Of a stretch of 64,000 nt of DNA, positions 12,813 through 25,505 are shown piece after piece. Numbering within the stretch: the first letter of the stretch is position 1; each line of letters begins with the position of its first letter. Made by a program: the position numbers and the translations under genes. The notes below the pieces were generated by a model. It searched no databases and was not told the DNA's origin. It worked only from the letters and a program-made list of their open reading frames with translations. The DNA is from Piezodorus guildinii (taxonomy: Eukaryota; Arthropoda; Insecta; Hemiptera; Pentatomidae), in contig CM041295.1 of the NCBI GenBank assembly GCA_023052935.1, forward strand, positions 168,756,366-168,820,365. The letters are read 5' to 3'.

Positions 12813-14044
12813 TATAACGCGAGAAAGCAGTCACCATAACCTTCATCATTTAACATTACTCACATCTAACGTCTTTATAATGTTAATTACTAAGTTATGT
12901 ATATTTCTCTATTATCACTCTGAGAAATATCTTTCCTTGTTAACTAGATTTTATTGTCTATTATTCATGAAGAAAGCGAATATTCAAAGGGCCTTCTATT
13001 TATTTTTGGCACTATAACATGAAAGCATGTAATTATGAAATTTGTTTTGAACTTTTACTTATTCTTTCTGTGAATCTAACAAATGTATTTATATAATTAA
13101 CTACGAGTTAATATGCAATATTACAATCTAACAAATGTATTTATATAATTAACTACGAGTTAATATACAATATTTAACTATAAAGACTGATAAATAAATA
13201 ACTTTTACCTTTATTAAAATAAAAATTTCTATTAGGTTAGATCTGACACGGTTTTTCTTCTCATATTTAACAAGTGCTATGTTTTTGACCGGCTGCTGCA
13301 ACGGTAGCTTCAAAAACTAGCTTTTTTGATATATTTAATCTATGTATAGACTAATATTTAATGAAACAATTGGATTTCCTTTCTAAAGGTTTCATGTTTA
13401 CCAATCCCAGTAGGTGGCCTGCAGGGGAACATTAAATTACTAACAGATTTAAATTAGAGCAATTATTATTAAATATAACTATTACATAGATTTCAAACTC
13501 TATTTACATAATATCCAATCTTATTTTTATCTTTTGACCGTCCTTAATATTTATGTTGGCAACCGCTGGGGGAAACCACCAGGGGTCTCTGGCATCCCAG
13601 ACCGATGGGGAAACAGGGGGGTAAACACATTTGGAACTTTCGGCGACAAAGGCCTATTAATGTTTATTTAATATAATAATTATCCAATTATGAATCTACA
13701 CCACTCAGTATCCTCAATACATGACACAAGGTCAGGGAATTCTAATTCCAACCATTTTCTCGATAAAATACCCTTATTCTATTTAAATGTAAGTTTCTTA
13801 AGATTTCCATATCTAGTTTATGTCGCTGCAAGAAAGACTACTATGATAAAATTTAATTTAATTGAGAACCTAAGAGAACCGAAGCGACGCCATTTACTTG
13901 TTAAAAACAGATTATTAGGTTAAAATTATTGATCAAATTAATAGCAGTGATTCAACATGAGCTAAATGAACCAATAAAAATGCACAAAATGAAGAAAACA
14001 ATAAATTGATGGTGATATATTACGGCGTTAGGTGTTTCTGCCGT
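12813..14044. other. Unassigned DNA with a short tandem duplication
   Basis: Mostly A+T-rich with no supported gene. A G-rich patch lies at about 13566-13625. The 77-codon frame at 13690 has no recognised domain. Confidence 0.4.
13073..13174. repeat. 52-bp direct tandem duplication
   Basis: Two nearly identical copies, 13073-13122 and 13125-13174, start with aatctaacaaatgtatttat and differ at one visible site (atgcaata against atacaata). The similarity indicates a recent duplication. Confidence 0.9.
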
Positions 14045-14600
14045 ATAGTAGGAAATATAGTACCTTTTGGAAGGAAATGAATGGAAAGGTTATATCTGCT
14101 TACAGAGGATATAGTACCTTTTGGAAGGAAATGTTTTTAGTACCTTTTGGAATAAAATGAACTGTGGATTTAGTACCTTTTGCAATGAAATCCCTTTTTC
14201 AAATACGTTTTTAAAGGATGTCTTTGTTTTTTAGATGAAATCTGATAATGGATTTGAATGAAACTAAACCATTAATATACAAATATTTCAAAATATCGCT
14301 TTCGAAAAAAATGTCCTTTAGTACCTTTTGGAAATCAACGTCTCAATTGAGATGATTGAGATTAATGGGATTCAGGGATTTTATAACTAACGCTGTCTCT
14401 TTTAACTGAAAACTACTCATAAAGAAGACATGCTTAAACATTTCATTTCATAATTTTAATATAGTAAAAAATAACTCTAGAGAAGAGAATCAAATAAATT
14501 GGTTTAATAATGTAACAATGAGAGATTTTCGCCTTTTCTCTGAAATTTCCCAGAATGTACGTAGTGCCTTCTGGAACTAAACGTTTAAATTATATCCTTG
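14045..14600 (+). repeat. Repeat family C with TAGTACCTTTTGGAA motifs
   Basis: About six copies of tagtaccttttggaa or a close variant, at about 14053, 14106, 14137, 14168, 14317 and 14553. They sit in a repeat that also occurs at 54430-54975, sharing the cgtttttaaagga block and the ttttggaaatcaa.gtctcaa block. Part of it recurs near 18540-18690. No coding capacity. Confidence 0.6.
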
Positions 14601-14787
14601 GAAATTAGGTGATATAATACTAAAACTACTTTATTTTTCGCCCTAACCAGTCCTACAATAAAGACGGTGATTTAAGAAATATACTATAATAATTTAAGGA
14701 AATTTAACAGGAAACAAAAAAAATTAATTTAAATTATTTTTGCAACAAACAAATTTACTAAATTTTGCAACTGTATATGAACAAAAA

Positions 14788-15060
14788 CGAGAGCGGCCTG
14801 ACCTAGTGGATAGAGCACTATTCTACAGTTCTACAGGTCTCGGGTTTGAATCCTTGTTGTGGGAGAATTATGTATTCTATTATTTGAGCTGTGGAGCGAC
14901 CAAAATGTATAGAGACCTCCTGGGGCACCCCCAGCCTCTATAAAGTGGCGGTAAACCAAGAGGCTAAGCCTAATCACCAATTGCAAGATCGTTAGTCGTC
15001 AAACAGTATAAATCTATAGAAGAGGTGAGCACAAGGCCCTTGTAGAGGAACAAGTTTTTT
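14788..15060 (+). repeat. tRNA-derived SINE
   Basis: A tRNA-like head with box A 'tgacctagtggatagagcac' at about 14799 and box B 'cgggtttgaatcc' at 14841-14853. The body has 'gtggagcgacc' and 'acctcctggggcac' blocks that match the minus-strand copy at 21105-21270. The 3' end is T/A-rich near 15055. The Pol III promoter pair is well preserved; transcription is not shown. Confidence 0.7.
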
Positions 15061-17560
15061 TATTAGAATGATTTCATCTAGTGAATGTGAGAAAACCGTA
15101 AAACAATGTTATGATATAGATGAGAAGATAAGTATCAAGGTTTTAAGCTGATAACTTGGAGTGGGACTGGAGTTGGGAAACGACTCTACCTAATGAGCAA
15201 TAAATCCCATTGTAGATAAGTTTAGTCATATAAAAAATTGAATACCGAGGTAAGAAACAAATTTTCTATACTGCAAAGATTTCTGTAAGGTACAGACATT
15301 CTTTAACATTGTTTCATAGCTTAAAATGTTATAAGCCTTTAACATCCAGTTGTTACACATTAAATATTTTTTATGAAATTATTCTCCTTGTCTGTATAAG
15401 TAATTTTCTGTATGACCTTTCTGGTTGACCTGTTTTTTTTTTTTGGTTTTTTGTTTTTATTTTCTTCGCCACATTTACAACACGTAGATTATATGTCGTC
15501 TGCAAATATACGTTTAAGTCATCTTTCCTCTTCTTCTGAACTCTTTATAGCATACCCTTGTTCATCCTTCTTCCTTGAAAGCCTCGTATTATTGTCGCTT
15601 CGGCCTCCTTTCTCTTCGCTGTTTATCCGGTATCCATTCAAAAATCCGTTAAAGCCATTGTCAGTTTTACTTCATCGTTACCCGCCCAGAACACTGGGTA
15701 TCTTTGTTTCCATAGTGTAAAGGATTTTATCGATTTGCTCAACCATCGTTCTCTTTTTAATACATCAGATTTTAGTGAGTTGTGAGAATAACAATGCCAC
15801 CAATTGGATACATATCTAGGACCGAATTTCAGACAATTTGTTTTGTAACGGTTTAATTAGGCTAATGTAGTAACGGAACAGATATGTTGAGGCTTAATAA
15901 TTAGAATTTTCGATTTTTTTTTTTATTTCTTGATAGTCTTGTTAACAACTACTTGAAATAAACAAATAAGTTCTGTTTATTAGGAGTGCCTTATGCCTCT
16001 GGTTTTCTATTTCCATTGCTAGGTCTGATTGCCGTTGGTTCTTCCAGTTATGCTCTTCTATCTGCAGAAGTACACCGGAAGGGGATCGTACCCCTACAAA
16101 AGGTACGGGACGCTGTTGAAGGACAGAGGCTCGGGCCAATACTGTTGTCCAATTAGCCTAGCTGTAAATAAGGAAAGTTCTGACAATAAAACCGCGCTAC
16201 AATGGGAAGAGAACAAAGACCAGTCTGGGGGGGGGGGCAAACACTCAGTCGGATTCCCCCCTCGCTTTTTTATTTGTTTTCACATTGGACTGTCCTAACC
16301 AAGCAAAATATGTTTCCCGTAACCGTCCTGCAGCTTGCGGCAAAATCCTTGTTTATTAATTCTATTTGATTGTGGGCCTTTGAAGTGAAAGCTGAACATT
16401 TTAGAGTGCTAAGTGCTATGTTGTTTATCCTGTGGATTGTAATCAAGTCATTTGAAATAAAATGGACTTGTATAAAATTGAATATGTATTGTGTTAAATC
16501 AAATACACAGTATTTTCGAGGAGCCCACCCTTTTTTACTAAAGCCAAATTTATCCAGCATTCTCATTGATGGTAATGCAAAAACCTCATTGTTAAAATTA
16601 CCGAAAGTAAACCGTCACATATCTAAACTATAGAGGCTCTTATCGTTATATTTCAGCATTTATAATTTGCAATTAGCTGGACGATACACAAGAATTGTTC
16701 AACAGCCAGACTGTTTACAATAATATTCCTCCAAATTTTCGATAAAGTATTAATACAAAGTATTAAAAGCATTACTACAATGTTAAAATTTGGACTAAAT
16801 CCCTTAGTGAGGAAAACTTTGCTGAATCATTAAACATTTGCTCCAGTGTTGTTACTATGTTACTCATTCTCATTTTCTTTCTTATTTTGAATAATGTGTT
16901 GTTTATAATTGTTTTTTTTATATTATTTTGTATCGTGTATATATATCCTATACTCTTTTTTTCGATTCATTTTTTTAGTGAATTACTGTTTATTGTCACG
17001 AATCTGTGTAACTGTTTTTTATGTATGTACTTGTATTAAATGCAGGTGAACTCTTTTCCCAGACATGGGCTTGCTTTAGTGGGATTGTGACTTCTAATCG
17101 CAATGTAAACTGCATGTTATTTGATTTGAATTTCTCTAAATTTTTAAAAACTTTTCACAACATTTGGTATTTGTATTCTACTACGACTTTTATGTCCTTA
17201 TTTTAATTTTATTTTTTAAAATTTCGAAATACATGCTGTGTCTATTATAAATTCACCCAATGCTATGGTGCTTTTTATAACCATGTAATATGCAATCCCG
17301 AAAGATAAGCATTCCTTCCAATTTATAAATCATTACGGCCATGTTTCATTTTAAAGAAGTCCTTTAGGCGGAGTTATGACAAAGAAGGTTGGCCGTTTGC
17401 CTAAAGTCACTTCTCGGGGGTTAGCAATGGAGGGAGGGAACCTTCGATAACAAAGCAGAGAACTGCCTAGGAAATAGAATCAATGTGTTTATTTTCTGTA
17501 TTTATTTTCTTCAAATCCTTAGCTATTCCAAAACTATCCTTCTCAGCTTTGGCAGGAGTA
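15061..17560. other. Unassigned stretch
   Basis: About 2.5 kb. Open frames of 60-100 codons occur on both strands, but they overlap each other, are F/L-rich or K-rich, and show no motif. Homopolymers (T at 15430, G at 16232) and scattered CpG-bearing patches (15580-15700, 16050-16150) are present. No gene could be supported. Confidence 0.35.
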
Positions 17561-17620
17561 GTCAACAGTATTCAACAGTATTCAACAGTAGTCAACAGTA
17601 TTCAACAGTATTCAACAGTA
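17561..17620 (+). repeat. 10-bp tandem repeat, six copies
   Basis: Six consecutive decamers of the form (g/t)tcaacagta, with two starting gtcaac and four starting ttcaac. Confidence 0.95.
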
Positions 17621-17794
17621 TCTATAAAACCTTGAGAAATCTACGGAAGAATATAAGCTGTAGGTTACTGGAACAAGATAACCTCTTTCATTTACAACCT
17701 TAAAAAGATCATATGTTGATAAGTTTGTCGACTTACAGCAACTTTATTTTAGTAAGAATTATTTTATTGCATATTAAATATCTAAAAAAAAATG

Positions 17795-18800
17795 CGCTTT
17801 CCAACGGTATATTATACTTATAGATTACAACTCATACTTCATAATTTGTTTATGATTTGATTAGAGATAAATTAGTTTTCATTTTCAAAGGAAAACTTAA
17901 TTTTATTGTACTTTACTTTAGTATGATGGTGAAACGGCTTTCAACGGCTGTCAAACCGTCGCGTCATTTTAAAGAAGTTTGGGATTGCAATTTTAATTGA
18001 AGGAGAAGGTCCTCGGGGATTTGAGATTCATTTTTTTTTTTTTATTTGTGCTGTCTAGCCCCACCATAAGATAATTTTTCGAAAAGGTCTGAGGAATGGG
18101 GAAGTTGTAGGAAGGAGTACCTGCGCATAGCTAACTACAATATTTACTCTTGTATGGATGATTTAGTCTAACCATAGGAAGGTACAGGGATGGATATAGG
18201 CAAGGATGGGTAGGCACTAGTAAATTCTAAAATCTTGAGTAATATATCGAAGAACTGTACGATATTGTACGGCGCCAACAAAGAATATATCTTAATAAGG
18301 TTGTGGGCTTATAACAACTGTCTATTAATTTTTACGACTTCTTAATTTATTTTATCTAAATCTTCTTTTTGATTTTACCTAATGAACACTCAATTCCTTA
18401 AACAACGACTTATAAATACAATTATTTTCAAAAAGTACTAATTACATGCTTAGTTCCGTTCCTAATCATACTAAAACATTGCATTCCATAAATTTAAAAT
18501 AGAATTGTAAATATAATAAAAAAATAATTTAAAGAATTTAATGCGAAAAGAATCAAATAAGTGAGTTTAATAATATAGTAATTAATAATAATAATATAGA
18601 GAATTTGGCGTTCCTGTAAAATTTCCTAGAATGGGTATAGTAGCTTTGTGGAAGGCAACTCTCAATTATATCCTCGAAAATCAGTTGATATAATACTATT
18701 GATACAACCGTATCAAATCGTCGCCTGGCTTACGGAAACCAAGGATCGCGGCATTATTTTATGTATAGAGAGATATTGATATATATAATTTTATTAAATG
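17795..18800. repeat. Foldback-related and family C repeat mosaic
   Basis: Contains pieces shared with the foldback at 3300-4395: the ctagccccaccat block near 18056, taatttttacgacttctt near 18339, and an accgtatcaaatcgtcgc segment near 18709 matching 4225. A family C piece lies at about 18540-18690. The order suggests a rearranged or nested copy. Confidence 0.5.
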
Positions 18801-19624
18801 CTTTTCAATATTTCAACATAAAACGAATAAATGTTATAAGAGTAATCGATATGCAATATAGATACAGCTTTTAAAATTATTGCAGTCAACATTTTTGAAA
18901 ATTTACCCTCTTCACTTTTTATTTCCTTTAACAGTCTTCGAAAATGTTGTTTAAATGAAACCTGTATAAAGTGAGTCCTATGTCTTAAGACTAGAAGAAA
19001 CACGACATCCTTTTCAAGTGCCGCTAAATTTCAAAGTAAGGATACTCTCTCAGGAGGTTTAAGTGCTTCCAACATTTTTTTTTCTTCAAACAAGCAGCAG
19101 TATAAGGACTCCATTAATTATATTTTTAAATTAATTAAAAACAGTACAGTTTATAAATGTAAACAGTATAAACCTTAAGGGAAAGGAAATATTTAATGCT
19201 ACAATTGAGCTCACATAAACCATGGACGGATTTCACACAGAAAAAATATAAATTTAAGTTTTTTAAGTAAGTTAACTCATATTTGTCAAATCAAAACAAA
19301 AAGCATCTCCTTCTTCAAGCCGGTCAACTTCTTGAAGTAGACTCAGTTTTCGGTGAGTCAAATAACGATTTTTTAATTTTTTTTATATCTGTTAATTTTT
19401 TTTCATATAATCTGCTTTTGGGAGTACTTTTACATTATTTTCGTAGAAAGCAAGTTGGAATTTTGTCCGGGATTAGTCTAGCAGATGAGCTAAAATGCGT
19501 AGTAAAAAATTAAGCATCCTCTACAAAGAATTGTTCCAAAAATGACAAATATCCTTGTCTCTTCGTTCTTAGTTGATAAAAAAAGTTGGTTGTAAAAGAA
19601 AACAAATAGATTTATCAATAATAA
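18801..19624. other. Unassigned DNA
   Basis: Short frames only (69 and 76 codons), no recognised motif or repeat. Confidence 0.4.
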
Positions 19625-19960
19625 TGTGGTGCGTATATCTCACGACTTTCACTTACTACCTTTATTAGAATCAATTAAAGAACTTTTAAATAAAGGTAGT
19701 GATGACAAAAGGTTGAACAACTACATTGGGTTGTGTACAAGGTGTGTTTCATTAAATAGTCTACTGTATAATTAATTATCTACAATCCATTACAGTTTTA
19801 TTCGCTTGCTCTTCGTCACCTTATGCATAAGATAATAGTTTTTTGTAAAATCTTTAGCTTAGCAGCGGTATATTATACATCTATATTACTATTCTTATGT
19901 TGGACAACGGGATGAAACGTGTATTTACGGTGGAAGTAAAATTCAGTAAATTATTTTGAA
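19625..19960 (+). repeat. MITE-A left-end fragment
   Basis: Starts with 'acgactttcacttac', the terminal inverted repeat of MITE-A, and keeps the 'agcggtatattatac' block near 19865. It stops before the right half and is followed immediately by a second, more complete copy in the same orientation. Confidence 0.6.
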
Positions 19961-19994
19961 ATTAAAAATGACATCAAATCGTCTCTGAATATAA

Positions 19995-20965
19995 AAATCT
20001 GGTGTGGCTCGGTCATGACTTTCACTTACCTAAGATGTTAAAATCAATTTAAGAATCATTCCATAAACCTAAAGTTTATGAAAATAGTTTTAAGTTAATT
20101 TAAATAATAATTGCATTGAGTTTTCTTGGAAACATATGATTTATGTTAAATAATGCTCTGTTTGTTACTTAACATTACTTTTTACAACTTTCTGTATGTG
20201 ATATTGTTTTTTATAAAAAAAATTCTCTTTCCAGCGGTATATTATACTTCTATATTCCTATTCTTAATGTATAAAAAACAAAAAAAACATTTTTGCTCTT
20301 TTATCCACTAGATGGTAATCAAATTTGTTCAACTTTTATATAAATCCGTTATTTGTCAATGGTGATAAGATGATATTCTTAATCTTACTTTTTTTTTTTA
20401 ATTTATTTATTGGAATTTACAACTGTATAATAGAATACAATAAGTAAATTGGAATGAAATGTAAAAAGGCATGAAACACATGTAGAGAAGCTTCCCAATG
20501 GGAGCATTCTAAAAACGTACTTTAGAGGCAGAAAATACAATAATACACACCATTAAAGCCCAGTCAGACTTTTTCAATCAGAATGAAACTATCATAGTAA
20601 CGTACAATAAATTTTACATCTATATAGATAGTTTGATCAAAATCGTAAGAGCCGTTTTGGAGAAAATCGTAAAAAGGTGCAAAATGCATCTTATAAAATA
20701 CCACTTCCGGTCAGCTGGTTTTGAAGAAAAAGTTGCTGGGCCAGCTCGGACTTAAAGTTGTTTTAAATATGAAATTTCCGTCTCGCGCGACTTTTCGTTT
20801 TCGTGCTAAACGTACCACACACACACACACAAAATTTTTGCGCGACTTGGTTATTTGGACTCAGAAGATGTGTATTTCCGTTAAAAACTAGAATAAGAAA
20901 ATTTTCAGGATCGCAATACTTTCCCTTACTACATATTTCATATATAGCTAAGTGAAAGTAAAAAT
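19995..20965 (+). mobile_element. MITE-A copy interrupted by a Jockey 3' end
   Basis: The left terminus 'tgactttcacttacct' lies at about 20022 and the right terminus 'gctaagtgaaagtaaaa' at about 20947-20963. The inner blocks are in the usual order: 'agcggtatattatac', 'gtactttagagg', 'gaccggaag'-like reverse blocks, an (AC)n patch at 20814-20830, and 'ggatcgcaatactttccctt'. The block before gtactttagagg is split by a foreign 130 bp Jockey tail. Confidence 0.7.
20388..20517 (-). mobile_element. Nested Jockey 3' UTR fragment
   Basis: Read on the minus strand it has 'tcccattgggaagcttctct', then 'catgtgtttcatg', then 'acagttgtaaattccaataa', followed by A-rich sequence. This is the 3' UTR layout of the Jockey copies at 34750-34890 and 45200-45310. 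It lies inside MITE-A sequence and so inserted later than MITE-A. Confidence 0.75.
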
Positions 20966-21104
20966 AATATGGGAACTGAAATCGTCTACTTATAAATAAT
21001 TGAAAGAGGTAATTTATTATACTACAGCACTAACAAAATCACTGAAAATATTTAAACTAAACTAAAATGCCGGAGAAGAGAATTTAGCGTCAGTTGCTGT
21101 TTTA

Positions 21105-21270
21105 AGGAGGGCAAGGGGGGCTGCCCCAGGAGGATCCCCATGCCCTAGGGTCGCTCCTCGGCCAAATTAACTGAATAAATTATATTCTGTCATAGCCGGG
21201 ATTCGAACCCAGGACCAGGAGAATAGTAGACTAGCACTCTATCCACTAGACCACGCCTCTCCCTCCATAT
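21105..21270 (-). repeat. tRNA-derived SINE, minus strand
   Basis: On the minus strand the head reads tggtctagtggatagagtgc (box A region) and then gggttcgaatccc (box B, complement of 21198-21210), followed by a body with ggagcgaccctaggg and ctcctggggcagcccc blocks. It is the same family as 14788-15060 and keeps the best tRNA-like promoter in the window. The head could be mistaken for a tRNA gene, but the body continues directly into SINE sequence. Confidence 0.7.
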
Positions 21271-21434
21271 GAACTAATTCAGAAAAAAAATGTCTACTTC
21301 CCATCTTCAAAATTAAATATTATTAGATCTATAAATTTTCCTAGGAGGGTTGCCTGCTGCCCAACAAAGAACCAATAAGATATTTACAATGACTGAAAGA
21401 ATTATATTATAATACTTTAATATTACCAAGGCCG

Positions 21435-23400
21435 CCCCTCTTAAAAAAGATTTAGAATGGAATAGAATAGAAAAAAATTTTATTCTGGGACTAGGTCCTC
21501 TAAGAATAACAGGTTTGTACAGTATATGGAAATATTCTGGCCAACAGACAGAAGGAACGTTATTAATAACTAATTACAATTATGGGTTAATATATGTGTG
21601 CATATCATAAACGCATATACACACATATATCCAAAAAAATAAATACAATGATAAAATTAAAATAAAAACAATTCTTAGAAAGTATTTTGTTGAACGGAAT
21701 TAAAAATTAATTAATATATAACAGCATTCAAATATAGACAATGAACAAAATTATACTTCATTCAAAGTGTGATGTCAGAAATATAAATGTTACAGTTTCT
21801 GAGCGTCTTTTTGGGATAGTAAAAGGTATTGGAAAAGTTGGGATTTGAATGAGGAGAGGGAAGCAGCATGGCGGATATGAGTAGATAGAGAATTCCAGAA
21901 ATTAGAGGAGCGGACAAGGAAGGAACGATCAAAAGTTTTAGTCCTATGGATAGGCAAATAAAGGTCGGAATGGCGCGATCTTGTTTCAAGTGAGTGGACT
22001 GAGGATTTAAATTGTAGGAGACTGTGGATGTATGGAGGGTCTTGGGAGTTAATGATTTGGTAAAGTTATGATCCTAGGAAATATTGTCTGCGGATTGGGG
22101 GGAGGAGCCACTTTAACTCACCGTAAAAATGGGTCACATGAGACCTCTTCGGAGTGCAGAGGACAAATCTTAAAAATATGTTCATGATTCGCTTAAGCCT
22201 GTCCTCAAGTATAGTCGAGAGGCCACCATATACTAAGCAGCAATAGTCAAAGTGGGGGAAAATAAGTGCGGATACAAGGAGGATACGGATGGATAGTGGA
22301 AGAAGATGGCTGGAGCGATGGAAATATTTGAGGGTACTTATTGTTCTTCGGGAAATTTGGGCAATATGGGGTTTTCAGGAAAGAGTTTGGTCAATGGTCA
22401 TACCCAGGTTTTTGACAGAGGAAGTGAAGGTGATTGGGTGTTCATTTAAGGTGAGACTCAGAAATGTGGTATAGGATCTAAGGAGGGAATTGGAACCAAT
22501 TAGAATGGCCTGAGTTTTTGTAGGATTTAGCATTAGTTTATTCAGGTTTGCCCAGGCACAGATTCCATCAAGGTCTTCCTGAATATTGGCAAATGCTACT
22601 AGTGAATTGGAGGGAGAGAAGGATGAATAGATCTGGAAATCGTCAGCATATAGGTGGTGGGAGCAGTGATGGATAGAGTTGGGAAGGTCGTTGATATAAC
22701 AATTGAAAAGAAGAGGAGAGATGCTTGAGCCTTGGGCCACACCTGCCGAGAGGGCTCGAAAAGAAGATAGAGGATGATTAGGAATAGTGACAGCTTGAGT
22801 TCTGTCAGAAAGAAATGATTGAAACCACATGATAGTGCTGTTTGAAAAGGATAGAGACTTTAGTTTAGAGAAAAGGATGGAGTGATCCAGGGAGTCAAAT
22901 GCTTTCGAGAAGTCCAGAAGTATTAGCACGGTCATTTTCGTTTCGTCCATAGCAGTGTGTATCTCGTTGGTGATTTTGAGGAGAGCGGATTGTGTGGAAA
23001 AGCCAGGTCTGAAACCAGACTGGAAAGGGTCAAGAAGTTTAGAATTTTCAAGGAAATTTGACAATTGTTATGAACTATTCTTTCTAAAGGTTTGGAGAGG
23101 TTCGAGAGGATGGAAATAGGGCGATAGTCTTTAGGGGATGTAGGGTTGGAACTTTTACTGATAGGATGGACTATTGCTTTTTTCCAATTAGTGGGAAATA
23201 CGGAATTTTGGAGGGAAAAGTTATAAATAAATAGAAGAACTGGTAGGATTTCAGGAAGGCACAATTTTAACAGTTTTACGGGAATTGCATCAAATCCAAT
23301 GGAGTTTAGGTGGTCCATGTGAACTTTCACAATCATATAGAAAATATTTGAAAAAGCACTGCTTGTAGGATTGAACCCAGATTTCAAGCACCCTCTTAGT
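21435..23400 (-). mobile_element. 5'-truncated CR1/L2-like LINE
   Basis: Minus-strand non-LTR retrotransposon. It holds the middle and end of an RT ORF, a 3' UTR, and a 3' terminus at about 21435-21500. On the minus strand that terminus has a GGAC-cta-GTCC hairpin followed by CAGAATAAAA and ATTCT repeats. The C-terminal coding part (about 21790-22010) contains SNFWNSLSTHIRHAASLPSF, typical of this group. The endonuclease half is missing. Confidence 0.85.
22375..23387 (-). pseudogene. Reverse transcriptase remnant, CR1/L2-like
   Basis: RNA-dependent DNA polymerase that would copy the element's own transcript at a nicked target. Two overlapping minus-strand frames cover it. The upstream part (23387 to about 23070) carries the fingers with KAIVHPISKSSNP and KDYRPISILSNLSKPLERIV. 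The downstream frame starts at 23064 and carries QSGFRPGFSTQSALL, LLDFSKAFDSLDH (first catalytic Asp), GVAQGSSISPLLF and LYADDFQIY with YADD at residues 139-142 (22639-22650), then LNLNPTKTQ-like and VKNLGMTID motifs. A frameshift near 23050 separates the two. The catalytic residues are intact, but the frameshift and the missing endonuclease make it inactive. It could also be placed in a neighbouring clade of the Jockey/CR1 supergroup. Confidence 0.85.
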
Positions 23401-23999
23401 TGTTGCTGTTCAACATTACAAAATTGATAAGCATCTCTTCATCTCAGAGTACTTTTAACTTGTAACAAGGTTCAGATCACTAGGCCATTCATATATTTTA
23501 AAACTTTATATATGTATATAATTCTTCCTCGGTTAAATAATTTAATCTAAATAAGTTTTTCCAACTCCAGTGTAAGAGGCACATAGTTGCTTTGTGTTGG
23601 TGTGTAGTACATACATATGATTTATAACACATTAAAACAATTTCATTTGAATGCATCTACTGCAAGAGAAAGGCTTACTTATTACAATGTGAATTAATGA
23701 AAACATTTTAATATAATTTTATTTCTTGAATAAAAAAAAAAACTATTTTAATTGTACAAAACGTATGAAAATGACGAGAGATTTAATTAATTACAGAAAC
23801 CCTATATTAAGAAATTATATAAATTTCAAAAATAAAAACATATTGAAACGTTAAATAAAAAATCCTATATCTCTACTAAACGGTAAGGGTATTGTGTCCA
23901 GTTGATATTGGAATGCTTACTGTTCTACGCGAACGGCCGTACAAGCAGGTGATTAGGACAGAATCAGGTTTTTGCTAGCTTTTGGGTACCCACATAATT
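23401..23999. other. Unassigned DNA
   Basis: Nothing recognised upstream of the truncated LINE. Confidence 0.4.
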
Positions 24000-24150
24000 A
24001 ACGCTGGGTGATCCCTAAGAGGTTTTCCCACCGCAGAGTCTCCACGGCCACGCCTCACGGCTCAAAGAAAATAATAAATAATTATCCTGCTATAGCCAGA
24101 TTCAAATACGAGACGCAGAGAACAGTAGAGACCAGTGTCACCATGCCTTT
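24000..24150 (-). repeat. tRNA-derived SINE, decayed, minus strand
   Basis: On the minus strand it has a degraded box B (tatttgaatctgg at about 24098-24110) in the same relation to the body as in 21105-21270, followed by 'agccgtgaggcgtgg'-like body sequence. It was recognised by layout more than by identity. Confidence 0.45.
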
Positions 24151-25505
24151 CTTAAACGTCATTATTTTAATTTTTTTTCTGTTTTCTAATTTATTTTTTC
24201 CCTCAAAGTTAAACTGTAAATATGGAATGGTTCGTTTCATTTAACAATAATTGATAATGATTTTGTTAGATTGTATTATTTTTTAATAAATAAATAAATT
24301 TGTATTCCGTCATTGTTGATGTTTTAATTTCGATTTGCGATAAAAAGTTCTCTTGACTTACGATAAGCTACCAAGTACGTGTATATCTGTTCAACGTTTA
24401 AATAATCTTTTTTTATAAATATCATTATAATCTGACAGATACCACTAATTTTTTTGAATAGTATTTGTCCTAGATAAGCAAAATATGTCTCCCACTGTAG
24501 CATATTCACTATCATTTCCTATATTGTGATTATTATATCTGACTGATTTATAGATTGTCCTTAATAATTAAAACAGTTACTACTATGTATATTCTCTACA
24601 CAAAAATAAACAATTCACAAATTAGCTACAGGCAAATAATTAATGTTGTTTTGGCTATGGACTATACGATGTGAATTTCAGCTTATCCACACTGCCATCT
24701 GGTTACCATGTTATAGTAGTGGCTATCTGTCTCATTCCAATTTTTTTTAAATGCACCCTCTAATATTTCTTCTGAAATTTAAACTAAATTTCCTGTTAGG
24801 TTTGCTTTGCCCCAAAACAACTCTCTGAAATTAGACATTCTTCTATTTTTCGGTTATTTAGTATGCAGTGTTCATATCTTCTTTTGTTTGCAATAAGAAC
24901 TGTAATATAATTACATTTCGTTCAATAACTGCGTATTTCTAGGATGTAACTCATGAAACCGTTTTTTTTTTTGCATATTGATACTCAAAGATTAACGGAG
25001 TCATTAATGTGGTGTGATGATATGGAAGAGAAGGTGTTGGAAGAGAGGCACTAAGAACATTCTCGAGTGCAGTGATTAAGGCTCTAGTGGTTCTAATGAC
25101 CGCTAACCACCTGCACATACAACGAGTCAAAACCGTGTCTGAGCACTTAAGTAAATTAATTAGGAAATAAGATTCCTTTAACGAGGAGATAATTTGAAGA
25201 AACCTTATTAAAACACTGTCTTGACGAGAGTAATTATATTTTTAGTGTTATTATTTTTTTTAAATTATTTCGCTTTGAAATAAAGTAATTTTGACACCAC
25301 TTCTGTTTTTCTACCTTCACTATAACCTACAACACACTATTAAATAAAATTTGTTTTTAGCGCTCAAAATTTCCGATTTTTTTACGCAACTCCTGCGTAG
25401 CGTTGGCCCCTAATATTTTGCACAGTCTAATGGTGTAATGTCTACTTTTACCAAAAAAAAAATCATCAACATTGGTGCGACACATTTGATTCTTTGGGTA
25501 ATCTG
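24151..25505. other. Unassigned DNA
   Basis: No supported gene. Open frames of 63-78 codons lack motifs. Sequence is A+T-rich throughout, with a slightly mixed patch at 25020-25180. Confidence 0.4.

Noticed and set aside
15412..15720. 102-codon plus-strand frame as a membrane protein
   Set aside because: F/L/S-rich translation of T-rich DNA, no initiation context or family pattern, and no support from the surroundings.
21190..21265. Possible tRNA gene on the minus strand (box A and box B well kept)
   Set aside because: The sequence runs straight into a body shared with other SINE copies and the acceptor stem does not close, so it is a SINE head.
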